Shown: piece after piece, positions 46,715-54,905 of the stretch | How positions within the stretch are numbered: position 1 is the first letter of the stretch | How the letters are laid out: each line of letters begins with the position of its first letter | Assembly: GCF_001704635.1 (NCBI RefSeq) | Contig: NZ_MAXF01000094.1 | Coordinates: 17,041 to 81,040 of the forward strand | Direction: 5' to 3' | Source of the DNA: Streptomyces sparsogenes | Lineage (GTDB): Bacteria > Actinomycetota > Actinomycetes > Streptomycetales > Streptomycetaceae | Length of the DNA stretch: 64,000 bases | The notes under the pieces: model-generated | Told to the model about the DNA's origin: nothing | Databases searched by the model: none | The model's input: only the letters and a program-made list of their open reading frames with translations | Program-made: the position numbers and the translations under genes

Positions 46715-46758
46715 ACGAGGGCCGCCCGGGCCGTGACAACGGCCCGGGCGGCCCTCGT
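46715..46758. terminator. 20-bp perfect stem-loop ending operon 1
   Basis: ACGAGGGCCGCCCGGGCCGT pairs exactly with its complement over the loop GACA. It lies 21 bp after the ATPase F stop and 7 bp before the end of the convergent toxin-like gene, so it serves both directions. Confidence 0.9.
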
Positions 46759-46764
46759 GCTGGT

Positions 46765-47040
46765 TCAGGACCCGCCCGATTCGGGCCAATGCTGCACCCG
46801 GATGATGAAGACGGTGGTGAAGCGACGATGCTCCTGGTACCAAACGATCAATCGGCCCTCAGCGTGGTCGAGTAACCCCGACACTCCGGATTCATGGACC
46901 GGTGGGTCGCCGAGGTACTTGACGGCAGCGGCGTCGGCCAGTCGCTGAGCAAGCCGCTCCACGTCACGCTTGATCTGGGAGTCCAAGCCGCCCACCACGT
47001 TTTCGGCATCGGGCAGGTACTCCCATGTCCAATCGCTCAT
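46765..47040 (-). CDS. RelE/ParE-like toxin homologue
   Basis: A 91-residue protein of RelE/ParE size. It has an N-terminal helical pair (LDSQIKRDVERLAQRLADAA near 19-38), then the characteristic beta-sheet part (RLIVWYQEHRRFTTVFIIRV near 63-82). Members either cut mRNA at the ribosome or poison gyrase; the exact target cannot be told. Its ATG overlaps the stop of the upstream DUF6247 gene by 4 bp (ATGA), the arrangement of an antitoxin-toxin pair. Confidence 0.7.
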   Translation of the reverse strand: MSDWTWEYLPDAENVVGGLDSQIKRDVERLAQRLADAAAVKYLGDPPVHESGVSGLLDHAEGRLIVWYQEHRRFTTVFIIRVQHWPESGGS

Positions 47041-47399
47041 GCGACGACCTCGCGACGCGCGGCGTCCAACAGCTTTCCGATCTCGGCCGAGGCACGCCGG
47101 GCGTCTTCGATGCTGGGCGCCTCGGCGACGGCCGCCTCCAACTCATGGAGCCGCCTAGCCCGGTCCGGGTAGCGCCGCAGCGCCACGAAAACCCCCCAGC
47201 GGTGGAGAAAGGTGTGCATGGGGACAGTGCTGTCGGTCTGCACCGCCTCTTGCCAGGCGCTGTGAAATTCTTCCTCGAATCGCACAGCCGCGCCGAGGTC
47301 CAGGGAACGCACGGCGACTCTCAGCGCCTGCTCGGTCAGCGGTGGCATGGGGAACAGCGGCTTGTCGTGGTGGGAGTCCTCTATGGGCTGCGTGCTCAC
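47037..47399 (-). CDS. DUF6247-type protein, possible antitoxin
   Basis: A 120-residue acidic helical protein (FEEEFHSAWQEAVQTDSTVP near 48-67; HELEAAVAEAPSIEDARRAS near 89-108) of the Streptomyces DUF6247 type, which commonly precedes a small RelE-like gene. No DNA-binding domain is obvious. GTG start with GGAGA upstream; its first bases overlap the end of the broken ATPase gene (GTGA), and its stop overlaps the toxin-like gene. It probably neutralises the downstream protein; that is inferred from operon structure. Confidence 0.65.
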   Translation of the reverse strand: MSTQPIEDSHHDKPLFPMPPLTEQALRVAVRSLDLGAAVRFEEEFHSAWQEAVQTDSTVPMHTFLHRWGVFVALRRYPDRARRLHELEAAVAEAPSIEDARRASAEIGKLLDAARREVVA

Positions 47400-47901
47400 G
47401 GCGCGGTCTCCTCCGGTGTGCCGTAGGCCGTCCACATACGATGGCCGGTGCGGGTCGACGATTGCCCAGTCTGCCCCATCGCGGGCGGCGACGGGGCCAG
47501 CGTGAACCACACGGCCTTGCCGGTGACGCCCGCGTCCTTGTCGGTGTAGTCGTGCACGCCCCACGCGTCGGAGCACGACTCGACGAGCGTGAGGCCCCGG
47601 CCGTTCTCGTCGTCGGCCCGCGCCACCACTGGCCGCGGCAGCCCCTCGCCGGAGTCCCACACGGTGACTCGGAAGTCCGGCGACGTCGGCTCCCAGTCCA
47701 TGCTGACGTACGCGTCGGTGGTGGTGTTCCGGTACGCGTTGGTCACCAGCTCGGACACGAGAGTTCAGCCGTATCGACGATGCAGTCGAGGCGGGCCGCT
47801 TTGAGGACGTGGCGGATGGTGGCTCGTACGACGCCCACGGCGCGGGGGTCGTGGGGGATGAAAAGGCCGCTGCACGCGCGGACAGCGAGGGAGGGGCGCA
47901 T
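47396..47901 (-). pseudogene. Frameshifted anti-sigma-type ATP-binding protein
   Basis: A GHKL ATPase (RsbW/AbaA type) split by a one-base deletion. From the ATG at 47901 the frame reads MRPSLAVRACSGLFIPHDPR and later LDCIVDTAELSCPSW-stop. In the next frame the domain goes on as SELVTNAYRNTTTDAYVSMD, with the N-box, then WDSGEGLPRP (G1) and ENGRGLTLVESCSDAWG (G2). Adding one base near 47759 (CTCTC to CTCCTC) restores TAELLVSELVTN. All ATPase motifs otherwise remain, so the change is recent or a sequencing error. It is divergent from the decayed XRE gene. Confidence 0.8.
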
Positions 47902-48503
47902 GGGGCTGAGGGCCAACCCAACGTATCGTCAGCGGCGTTTCGGCGCTGAGCTGCGCAAATGGCGCAGGATCCGGGGAAGGGCTGGTGGAGTCGCTACCGC
48001 GGGATGTTGGGGGCGTCCCACCTCGATCTTGCGGAGCTGGAGGCCGGTGCGGTCCACCTCTGGAACTACGAGCCGATGTACATTCCCGGGCTGCTTCAGA
48101 CAAGCGACTACGCCGCCGCGATCCACAGCGGCAGCTACGTCGAGAACCCGCAGGCCGTGCGCGAGCAGGCAGTCGAGTTCCGGCTGGAACGTCAGAAGGT
48201 GCTGGTGGGTGAGCGTGCTTGACCATCCAAGTGTTCCCTCTGGACATTGAACGAGGCGTGGCCTTCAATCACGCGTTCATGGTGATCGAACCGGCCGTGG
48301 CCGAATTGAGCACCGTGTCCATCGACCGGCTCGGCATGTCCGATTACGTGGGCGACCAAGAGGTAATCGACGGGTACCGGGAGACCTTCGGCAAGCTGGC
48401 CGAGCTGGCCCTGCCCTGCGTTGACGCAGCGTCCGCTCCGGAGGCCCGGAGATCCAAGGACTCACTGGGCCTCATCCAGCACATCCTCTACCCCCTGCTC
48501 TAG
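47900..48503 (+). pseudogene. Decayed XRE-DUF5753 regulator
   Basis: Three remnants in order. First, the N-terminus MGLRANPTYRQRRFGAELRK (47900 onward) right before the expected helix-turn-helix. Then, in another frame, DPGKGWWSRYRGM, LELEAGAVHLW-like text (AELEAGAVHLWNYEPMYIPG) and LLQTSDYAAAIHSGSYVENP, the start of DUF5753, ending in a stop at 48223. Then, in a third frame, MTIQVFPLDIERGVAFNHAF, LSTVSIDRLGMSDYVGDQEV, its C-terminus. So the DNA-binding helices (about 60 residues) and an internal DUF5753 piece of several tens of residues are deleted. It is WhiJ-like in type, next to a DUF397 gene and an ATPase as in intact whiJ/abaA-like sets. Confidence 0.85.
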
Positions 48504-48522
48504 TTGCTCCAGGAAGGCGCGC

Positions 48523-48798
48523 ATGGTCAGGCTTATATGGCGGAAATCCAGCTTCAGCACCGGCGAGGCAGCCAACTGCCTGGAACTGGCCGCCGACCCC
48601 ACGGGAACCCCCCGCCTCCGCGAGAGCGACGACCCAGAGGTCGTCATAACCATGCCCGCAGCCACGCTCCGCGCGTTCCTGCGGGCCGCCAAGGCGGGGG
48701 AGTTCGACCGGATGACGCAGCGCCCGCTGACGGTCACTTCATGTAGCAGATCTTCTGGCCCGAGACCCACAGCTTGTAGCTCTTGCCCCCATGAGTGA
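48523..48798 (+). CDS. DUF397 protein
   Basis: A 91-residue protein whose first 65 residues are a DUF397 domain: LIWRKSSFSTGEAANCLELA near 4-23, then LRESDDPEVVITMPAATLRA and FLRAAKAGEFDRM. DUF397 proteins are small partners of XRE-DUF5753 regulators in Streptomyces development and secondary metabolism. AGGAAGG precedes the ATG. The last 25 residues (after GEFDRM) run on beyond the domain and overlap the convergent secreted-protein gene by 65 bp, so the natural stop may have been lost. Its partner regulator upstream is decayed, leaving it orphaned. Confidence 0.8.
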   Translation: MVRLIWRKSSFSTGEAANCLELAADPTGTPRLRESDDPEVVITMPAATLRAFLRAAKAGEFDRMTQRPLTVTSCSRSSGPRPTACSSCPHE

Positions 48799-49021
48799 CC
48801 GTCACGCTGTGGGCCTTGATCTCCGCACAGTGTTTGCCCGTCATGGACGGCGTGGGGGTGGGTGTGGGCGAGGGCGTGTCCTGCACGGAGGCCGCCGTGG
48901 TGTGCTTCGCGGACGCTGCGGGCGTCGCGAACGCGGCACTCGCGGAGGTCACTGCCGCACCACCGGCCATCAGGGCCGCCGCAGCGCCGGTAGCCAGGGC
49001 GCGCACGATCGAGTTCCGCAT
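48734..49021 (-). CDS. Small secreted protein
   Basis: A 95-residue exported protein: an Ala-rich signal peptide (MRNSIVRALATGAAAALMAG, cut near residue 33), a short PSPTPTPTPS linker around 56-65, and a C-terminal part with two Cys (HCAEIKAHSV and QKICYMK) that may form a disulfide. No family recognised. AAGGTGA precedes the ATG at 49021. It is convergent with, and overlaps, the DUF397 tail. The same frame is open upstream to 49102, but the chosen ATG gives a proper signal peptide. Confidence 0.65.
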   Translation of the reverse strand: MRNSIVRALATGAAAALMAGGAAVTSASAAFATPAASAKHTTAASVQDTPSPTPTPTPSMTGKHCAEIKAHSVTVTHGGKSYKLWVSGQKICYMK

Positions 49022-49200
49022 CACTGTCACCTTCTCAGATCGGCTATGAACTGCCCTTGTCCCATTGTTCGCGCCCTCTCGGCGCGGATGCATGTCGATC
49101 ACCTTTGGCGGTCGCCCGTCGCTCCTGCGAGCCGACCCTGCCGCCTGTCGATGCCGAGGCCGTGCCCGAGGCCCGTACGACCACGCGTCAGGATCGCCAC

Positions 49201-49814
49201 GTGACCACTGGTGACCACTTCACCCTGCATGTGGGCGGGGCCGCCCAGGTGGACTCTCTGTTCGACCTCTTGGTGGAGGTCTATGCCGACGCCTACGCGG
49301 ACCACGCGGCCACGGGCCGTCCTTCCGCTCAGCCTGACGCGTTCGCCGAACGACTCATCTCCGCCTCCGGCGCCTACGGCTTCACATGGGCCGGAGCATG
49401 GGCCGACGGAGAGCTGACCGGTTTTGGCTATGGAAATGTCTACGAGCTGGGCTCCTGGCTGGGGGAGGGCCTGGCCGGGCGTGTTCGGCCAAGAGACAAG
49501 CTGAGCCGGAAGGTGTTCGTCACCGAGGAACTGATGGTGCGTCCGGCCTGGCGTAACCGCGGGATCGGCGGACAACTCAACATGGGGTTGGTCAAGGCGG
49601 CGCACTACGGCGTCTCGGCGGCCGGCGCTCGCGTTCCTCAGGGCAACGAGGCAGCCCTACGTTTTTCCATGAGTTCGAATATGAATCCTTCGGCGTCCGC
49701 GGTCTCGACGACTTGGACGAGCCGTCGACTCACGTTCTGATCAAATGGTCTCTGGGGAGGCCTTTCGTCTTCCGCCGTTTGGTGGGGGAATGGACATATT
49801 CGACGGAATGGTGA
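49201..49814 (+). pseudogene. Frameshifted GNAT acetyltransferase
   Basis: From the GTG at 49201 the sequence reads as a GNAT N-acetyltransferase: LFDLLVEVYADAYADH near 21, WAGAWADGELTGFGYGNVYE near 64-83, VFVTEELMVRPAWRNRGIGG near 103-122 (the acetyl-CoA R-x-x-G-x-G loop). After GNEAALRF it leaves frame and stops at 49740. One frame over, the expected C-terminus follows: FHEFEYESFGVRGLDDLDEP, STHVLIKWSLGRP, stopping at 49812-49814. A run of five T at 49662-49666 would restore the frame with a sixth T. Loss of one T is either a true mutation or a homopolymer error. Confidence 0.75.
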
Positions 49815-49821
49815 ATGTCGG

Positions 49822-50061
49822 TTGGCTTGCGGTGAGGGGGCAAAGCCCCTCGATCCCGGCCTGCTGTTCGCCTCGGGCGCGGTGGTGCGGCCGGTCGCCA
49901 CGGGGAGCCGGGCCCGTTTCACCGAGCTGTTCCGGGCGGTGGAGGTCCACCGGGCGCGCCCGGTGATCGAGCGGGTGTTCCCCTTCGCCGAGGTCCCCGA
50001 CGCCTTCCGGTCCGTCCAGTCGGGCGGCGGCCTCGGGAAGGTCGTCATCGGCCACCGCTGA
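49822..50061 (+). pseudogene. C-terminal remnant of a medium-chain alcohol dehydrogenase
   Basis: The frame reads LLFASGAVVRPVATGSRARF, TELFRAVEVHRARPVIERVF, then PFAEVPDAFRSVQSGGGLGKVVIGHR-type text, the last 65 residues of a zinc-type MDR (alcohol dehydrogenase/quinone reductase) protein. Nothing of the zinc site or Rossmann domain precedes it, and no ribosome site is visible. Ordinary codon use suggests a recent truncation. It marks the right edge of the decayed island before the second peptide operon. Confidence 0.75.
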
Positions 50062-50195
50062 CCGTCGCCGCCGTCGCACGGGCGGGCCGCCACGGACGGC
50101 CGCCGCGCGGATGCGGACCGTCACCTCCTGGGATGTCATGGGGGGACTGAGCCGGAGCTCACGCCGGGACTCCGTTCGGCCCTCGGGAGGCACCC

Positions 50196-51842
50196 ATGCG
50201 CATCGCCGCGCGCGCCCCGCGCGCCAGGCGCGCGGCGCGGGCCGTGGGGGTCCCGGCCCTCGCCGTGGCGCTCGCCGCCCCGGCCGTCACGGGCTGCGGC
50301 GGCAGCGGCGCGCCCCAGGGGGTCGTACGGTCCTCCTGGAGCGACCCGCCCAACCCGCTGGAGCCCGCCAACATCAATGATGTGCAGGGCGGCAAGGTCC
50401 TCGACATGATCTTCCGGGGCCTCAAGCGGTACGACCCCGACACCGGCGAGGCCAAGAACGCGCTGGCGGAGCGGATCCTGACGACCGACCAGCGGAACTT
50501 TACCGTCACCATCAAGCGCGGCTGGCGGTTCGGCAACGGCGAGAAGGTCACCGCCAAGTCCTTCGTGGACGCCTGGAACTACGCCGCGCTGCTCGACCAC
50601 GAACAGCGCAACGCCTACTTCTTCGAATACATCCAGGGCTACGACAAGGTCCACCCGGCGACCGGCCGCCCCACCGCCAGGACCCTGGCCGGACTGCGCG
50701 TCAAGGACGAGCGGACCTTCACCGTCCGGCTCAACCAGAAGTTCTCCAGCTGGCCCGAGACGCTCGGCTACAACGCCTACGCGCCGCTGCCCCGCGCCTT
50801 CTTCGAGGACCACGCCGCCTGGCTGCGCAAACCCGTCGGCAACGGCCCGTACGAGGTGGTGTCGTACACCAAGGGCTCCGTGATGAAGCTGCGCGCCCGC
50901 GACAACTACCCGGGCCCGGACAAGCCCCGCAACAAGGGCGTCGACCTGCGGGTCTACACCGACAGCAACACCGCCTACACCGATCTTCAGGCGGGCAACC
51001 TCGACCTGGTCGACGATGTGCCCGCCGCGCAGCTGAAGTTCGTCCGCTCCGACCTCGGCGACCGCTACATCAACCGGCCCGCCGGCATCATCCAGACCCT
51101 CACCTTCCCGATGTACGACCGCCGCTGGCGGGGCCCGGGCTCGGACCGGCTCCGGCGCGGCATCTCCATGGCGATCAACCGCCCGCAGATCACCGACCGG
51201 ATCTTCCACGGCACCCGCACCCCCGCCACCGACTGGACCTCCCCGGTGCTGCGCCGCCGGGGCGGCTACCGGCCCGGCCTGTGCGGCGACGCCTGCCGCT
51301 TTGACCCCGCGCGGGCCAGGGCGCTGATCAAGGCGGGCGGCGGGCTGCCCGGCGGGCGGATGACCATCACGTACAACGCCGACAGCGGCTCCCACAAGGA
51401 CTGGGTCGACGCGGTCTGCAACAGCGTCAACACCGTGCTGCGCAGCGACCGGGCCTGCGTGGGCCGGCCGGTCGGCACCTTCGCCGACTACCGCAACAAG
51501 ATGACCGACAAGCGGATGACCGGGCCGTTCCGGGCGGGCTGGCAGATGGACTACCCGCTGATCCAGAACTTCCTTCAGCCGCTCTACTACACCGACGCCT
51601 CGTCCAACGACGGCCACTGGAGCGACGCCGCCTTCGACCGGCTCGTCGACCGGGCCAACGCCGAGTCCGGCGACGGTGCGGCCATCGCCGCCTTCCAGGA
51701 CGCCGAGAAGATCCTCGCCGCCCAGATGCCCGCCATCCCGCTGTGGTACCAGAACGGCAGCGCGGGCTACTCCCCCCGGCTCAGCGGGGTGACCCTCAAC
51801 CAGTTCAGCGTCCCGGTCTACGACCGGATCGAGGTCGGCTGA
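50196..51842 (+). CDS. Oligopeptide-binding lipoprotein, operon 2
   Basis: A 548-residue family 5 binding lipoprotein, equal in length to the operon-1 protein but clearly diverged. Lipobox VTGC with Cys at 34. Features: WSDPPNPLEPANINDVQGGK near 48-67, FTVTIKRGWRFGNGEKVTAK near 100-119, NGPYEVVSYTKGSVMKLRAR near 220-239, RGISMAINRPQITDRIF near 320. GGGAGG precedes the ATG. The stop is 3 bp from the permease start, so unlike operon 1 there is no separating hairpin. It should bind peptides of different kind from operon 1. Confidence 0.93.
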   Translation: MRIAARAPRARRAARAVGVPALAVALAAPAVTGCGGSGAPQGVVRSSWSDPPNPLEPANINDVQGGKVLDMIFRGLKRYDPDTGEAKNALAERILTTDQRNFTVTIKRGWRFGNGEKVTAKSFVDAWNYAALLDHEQRNAYFFEYIQGYDKVHPATGRPTARTLAGLRVKDERTFTVRLNQKFSSWPETLGYNAYAPLPRAFFEDHAAWLRKPVGNGPYEVVSYTKGSVMKLRARDNYPGPDKPRNKGVDLRVYTDSNTAYTDLQAGNLDLVDDVPAAQLKFVRSDLGDRYINRPAGIIQTLTFPMYDRRWRGPGSDRLRRGISMAINRPQITDRIFHGTRTPATDWTSPVLRRRGGYRPGLCGDACRFDPARARALIKAGGGLPGGRMTITYNADSGSHKDWVDAVCNSVNTVLRSDRACVGRPVGTFADYRNKMTDKRMTGPFRAGWQMDYPLIQNFLQPLYYTDASSNDGHWSDAAFDRLVDRANAESGDGAAIAAFQDAEKILAAQMPAIPLWYQNGSAGYSPRLSGVTLNQFSVPVYDRIEVG

Positions 51843-51845
51843 GCC

Positions 51846-52769
51846 ATGGGCCGCCACGTGCTCCGGCGACTGCTCCAGATGATCCCCGTCTTCCTGGGCA
51901 CCACCTTCCTGATCTTCTTCATGGTGTACGCGCTGGGCGACCCCGTCGCCGCGCTCTTCGGCGACAAGGCCCCCGACCCGGCCACCGCCGCCCGCATCCG
52001 CCAGGAGCTCTACCTCGACGAGCCGCTGTGGCGGCAGTACGTCCACTACATGGGGCAGGTCTTCAGCGGCCACTTCGGCACCGCCTTCGACGGCCGGCCC
52101 GTCACCGAGCTGATGGCCGACGCCTTCCCCGTCACCCTCCGGCTCACCCTCGTCGCCGTCCTCTTCGAGACGGCCCTCGGACTCACCCTCGGGGTCGCGA
52201 CCGGGCTGCGCCGAGGGCGCGCCCTGGACACCTCCGTGCTGCTGCTGACCCTGGTCGTGGTCTCCGTCCCCACCTTCGTCAGCGGCTCGGTGCTGCAGTA
52301 TCTGATCGGGGTGAAGTGGGGCTGGACCACGCCCTCCGTCGCACCCGAGGCACCCCTGGGGCAGCTGCTGCTGCCGGGCGTCGTCCTGGGCCTGGTCTCC
52401 CTCGCGTACACCACCCGGCTCACCCGCACCTCCCTCGTGGAGAACGCGCGCGCCGACTACGTGCGCACCGCCGTCGCCAAGGGGCTGCCGCGGCGCCGGG
52501 TGATCGTCCGCCATCTGCTGCGCAACTCCCTGATCCCCGTGGTGACCTTCCTCGGCACCGACCTCGGCGCGCTCATGGGAGGCGCCATCGTCACCGAGCG
52601 GATCTTCAACATCCACGGCGTGGGCTACCAGCTCTACCAGGGCATCCTGCGCCAGAACTCCCCGACGGTCGTCGGCTTCGTGACCATCCTCGTGATCGTC
52701 TTCCTGCTGGCGAACCTGCTCGTCGACCTCCTCTACGCCGTGCTCGACCCGAGGATCCGCTATGCCTGA
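51846..52769 (+). CDS. Oligopeptide ABC permease B, operon 2
   Basis: A 307-residue DppB/OppB-type permease, parallel to 42587-43513. N-terminal LRRLLQMIPVFLGTTFLIFF, EAA loop RADYVRTAVAKGLPRRRVIV near 203-222, then HLLRNSLIPVVTFLGTDLGA. Six predicted helices. The start lies 3 bp after the binding-protein stop and the end overlaps permease C by 8 bp, so the cluster is tightly coupled. Confidence 0.93.
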   Translation: MGRHVLRRLLQMIPVFLGTTFLIFFMVYALGDPVAALFGDKAPDPATAARIRQELYLDEPLWRQYVHYMGQVFSGHFGTAFDGRPVTELMADAFPVTLRLTLVAVLFETALGLTLGVATGLRRGRALDTSVLLLTLVVVSVPTFVSGSVLQYLIGVKWGWTTPSVAPEAPLGQLLLPGVVLGLVSLAYTTRLTRTSLVENARADYVRTAVAKGLPRRRVIVRHLLRNSLIPVVTFLGTDLGALMGGAIVTERIFNIHGVGYQLYQGILRQNSPTVVGFVTILVIVFLLANLLVDLLYAVLDPRIRYA

Positions 52770-53790
52770 GCCCTACGACAGCCCGCCCGCGCCCGCCCCG
52801 CCCGGCGGCGGCGGGCCCGGCGGCGGCGCGCCGGCCCTGGCCGCCGCCGACCCCACCGCGGCCGCCGCCCCCGCGGCCGTGCCCGCCGGCCGGCGCGGAG
52901 GCGGCCGGGCCCCGGGGCGGGGCCGGGCGGCCGGACCCGCCGCCGCGCCGCGCGGCCTGTGGTCCGACGCCTGGCGGGACCTGCGCCGCAACCCGGTCTT
53001 CGTGGCCTCCGCCCTGATCATCCTCTTCCTGGTGCTGATCGCGGTCTGGCCGCAGCTGATCACGGACGGAAATCCGTACCGCGGCGACCTGGCCAAGGCC
53101 CAGGACGGCCCGGCGCCCGGCCACCCCTTCGGCTACGACCTCCAGGGCCGCGACGTCTACACCCGCACCGTCTACGGGGCCCGCGCCTCCATCACCGTCG
53201 GCATCTGCGCCACCGCGGGCGCGGCCCTGCTCGGCAGCGTGCTCGGCGGGCTGGCCGGGTACTACGGCGGCTGGTGGGACGCCCTGCTGTCGCGGATCGC
53301 CGACGTCTTCTTCGGCATCCCGATCCTGCTGGGCGGCCTGGTGTTCCTGTCCGTGGTCACCAGCGGCTCGGTGTGGCCGGTGGTCGGCTTCATCGTGCTG
53401 CTGGGCTGGCCCCAGATCTCCCGCATCGCGCGCGGGGCCGTCCTGACCGCGAAACGGCACGACTACGTCCAGGCGGCGCGGGCGCTCGGCGCGAGCGACG
53501 CCCGGACGCTGCTGCGGCACATCGCGCCCAACGCCGTGGCCCCCGTGATCGTCGTCGCCACCATCGCGCTCGGCACGTACATCGCGCTGGAGGCGACGCT
53601 GTCCTTCCTCGGCGTGGGCCTCAAGCCGCCCACCGTCTCCTGGGGGATCGACATCTCCTCCGCCTCCACCCAGATCCGCAACGCCCCGCACATGCTGCTG
53701 TGGCCCGCGGGGGCGCTGAGCGTCACCGTGCTGGCCTTCATCATGCTCGGCGACGCGGTGCGCGACGCGCTCGACCCGAAGCTGCGGTGA
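52762..53790 (+). CDS. Oligopeptide ABC permease C, operon 2
   Basis: A 342-residue DppC/OppC-type permease with a long (about 75-residue) Gly/Pro/Ala/Arg-rich cytoplasmic N-terminus, longer than in operon 1. First helix VFVASALIILFLVLIAVWPQ near 88; GYDLQGRDVYTRTVYGARAS near 128; EAA loop HDYVQAARALGASDARTLLR near 232; HIAPNAVAPVIVVATIALGT follows. Channel half for peptide uptake. Stop at 53790, 11 bp before the ATPase. Confidence 0.92.
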   Translation: MPEPYDSPPAPAPPGGGGPGGGAPALAAADPTAAAAPAAVPAGRRGGGRAPGRGRAAGPAAAPRGLWSDAWRDLRRNPVFVASALIILFLVLIAVWPQLITDGNPYRGDLAKAQDGPAPGHPFGYDLQGRDVYTRTVYGARASITVGICATAGAALLGSVLGGLAGYYGGWWDALLSRIADVFFGIPILLGGLVFLSVVTSGSVWPVVGFIVLLGWPQISRIARGAVLTAKRHDYVQAARALGASDARTLLRHIAPNAVAPVIVVATIALGTYIALEATLSFLGVGLKPPTVSWGIDISSASTQIRNAPHMLLWPAGALSVTVLAFIMLGDAVRDALDPKLR

Positions 53791-53801
53791 GGGGGCCGGG
53801 G

Positions 53802-54905
53802 ATGAGCCGCGCGGACCGCGACGCAGAGCAGGACGCCGGGCAGGACGCAGAGCAGCGCGCCGGGCAGGACGCCGAGGGGCCGCCCGCCGTGCCCCGGCTG
53901 CTGGAGGTCCGGGACCTGCGGGTGGAATTCCGCACCCGGGACGGCGTCACCGAGGCGGTGAGCGGGGTGTCGTACGGCGTGGACGCGGGCCGGACCCTGG
54001 CGGTGCTGGGCGAGTCCGGCTCGGGCAAGTCGGTGACCGCCCAGGCCGTCATGGGCATTCTCGACTCCCCGCCCGCCCGGGTGACGGGCGGACGGATCCT
54101 CTTCCGGGGCCGGGACCTGCTGCGGATGGGCGAGGACGAGCGCCGCCGGGTGCGCGGCGCCAGGATGGCGATGATCTTCCAGGACGCGCTCTCCGCGCTG
54201 AACCCGGTGCTCTCGGTGGGCGCCCAGCTCGCCGAGATGTACGAGGTCCACCAGGGCCTGTCGCGCCGCGCCGCGCGCGCCAGGGCCGTCGAGCTGATGG
54301 ACCGGGTGCGCATCCCGGCGGCGAGGGAGCGGGCCGGGGACTATCCGCACCAGTTCTCCGGCGGGATGCGCCAGCGCATCATGATCGCCATGGCGCTGGC
54401 GCTGGAGCCGGACCTGATCATCGCCGACGAGCCGACGACCGCGCTGGACGTGACCGTCCAGGCCCAGGTCATGGACCTGCTCGCGGAGCTGCGGCGCGAG
54501 TACGCCATGGGCCTGATCCTGATCACCCATGACCTGGGCGTGGTCGCCGACGTGGCCGACACGATCGCGGTGATGTACGCGGGCCGGATCGTGGAGACCG
54601 CGCCCGTGCGCGACCTGTACCGGCGCCCGGCCCACCCGTACACCCGAGGGCTGCTGGACTCGGTCCCGCGCCTGGACGGCGGGGGCAGGGAGCTGTACGC
54701 GATCAAGGGGCTGCCGCCCGGCCCGGCGGACCTCCCGCCCGGCTGCCCCTTCGCCCCGCGCTGCCCCCGGGCCCAGGACGTCTGCCGCGCCGAGAGGCCG
54801 CCGCTGTACGAGGTGGCATGCGGGGACGCGTCCGTGCGGCGGGCCAGTGCCTGCCACTTCTGGAAGGACGAGCTCGATGCCCGCGACCCCATCGCCGCCC
54901 CCTGA
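53802..54905 (+). CDS. Oligopeptide ABC ATPase D, operon 2
   Basis: A 367-residue DppD-type ATPase with a 30-residue repetitive N-terminus (AEQDAGQDAEQRAGQDAEG) from tandem GCAGGACGC-like DNA. Walker A GESGSGKS near 69, Q-loop MIFQDALSALNP, signature FSGGMRQRIMIAMAL near 186, Walker B DLIIADEPTTALD, H-loop LILITHDLGVV. C-terminal CPFAPRCPRAQDVC iron-sulfur-type motif. Its last 29 bp overlap the next gene. Exact DNA identity with operon 1 at 54366-54490. Confidence 0.94.
   Translation: MSRADRDAEQDAGQDAEQRAGQDAEGPPAVPRLLEVRDLRVEFRTRDGVTEAVSGVSYGVDAGRTLAVLGESGSGKSVTAQAVMGILDSPPARVTGGRILFRGRDLLRMGEDERRRVRGARMAMIFQDALSALNPVLSVGAQLAEMYEVHQGLSRRAARARAVELMDRVRIPAARERAGDYPHQFSGGMRQRIMIAMALALEPDLIIADEPTTALDVTVQAQVMDLLAELRREYAMGLILITHDLGVVADVADTIAVMYAGRIVETAPVRDLYRRPAHPYTRGLLDSVPRLDGGGRELYAIKGLPPGPADLPPGCPFAPRCPRAQDVCRAERPPLYEVACGDASVRRASACHFWKDELDARDPIAAP
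54366..54490 (+). repeat. 125-bp exact duplicate of operon-1 ATPase D segment
   Basis: Partner of 45017-45141; see that entry for the boundaries. Confidence 0.85.
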
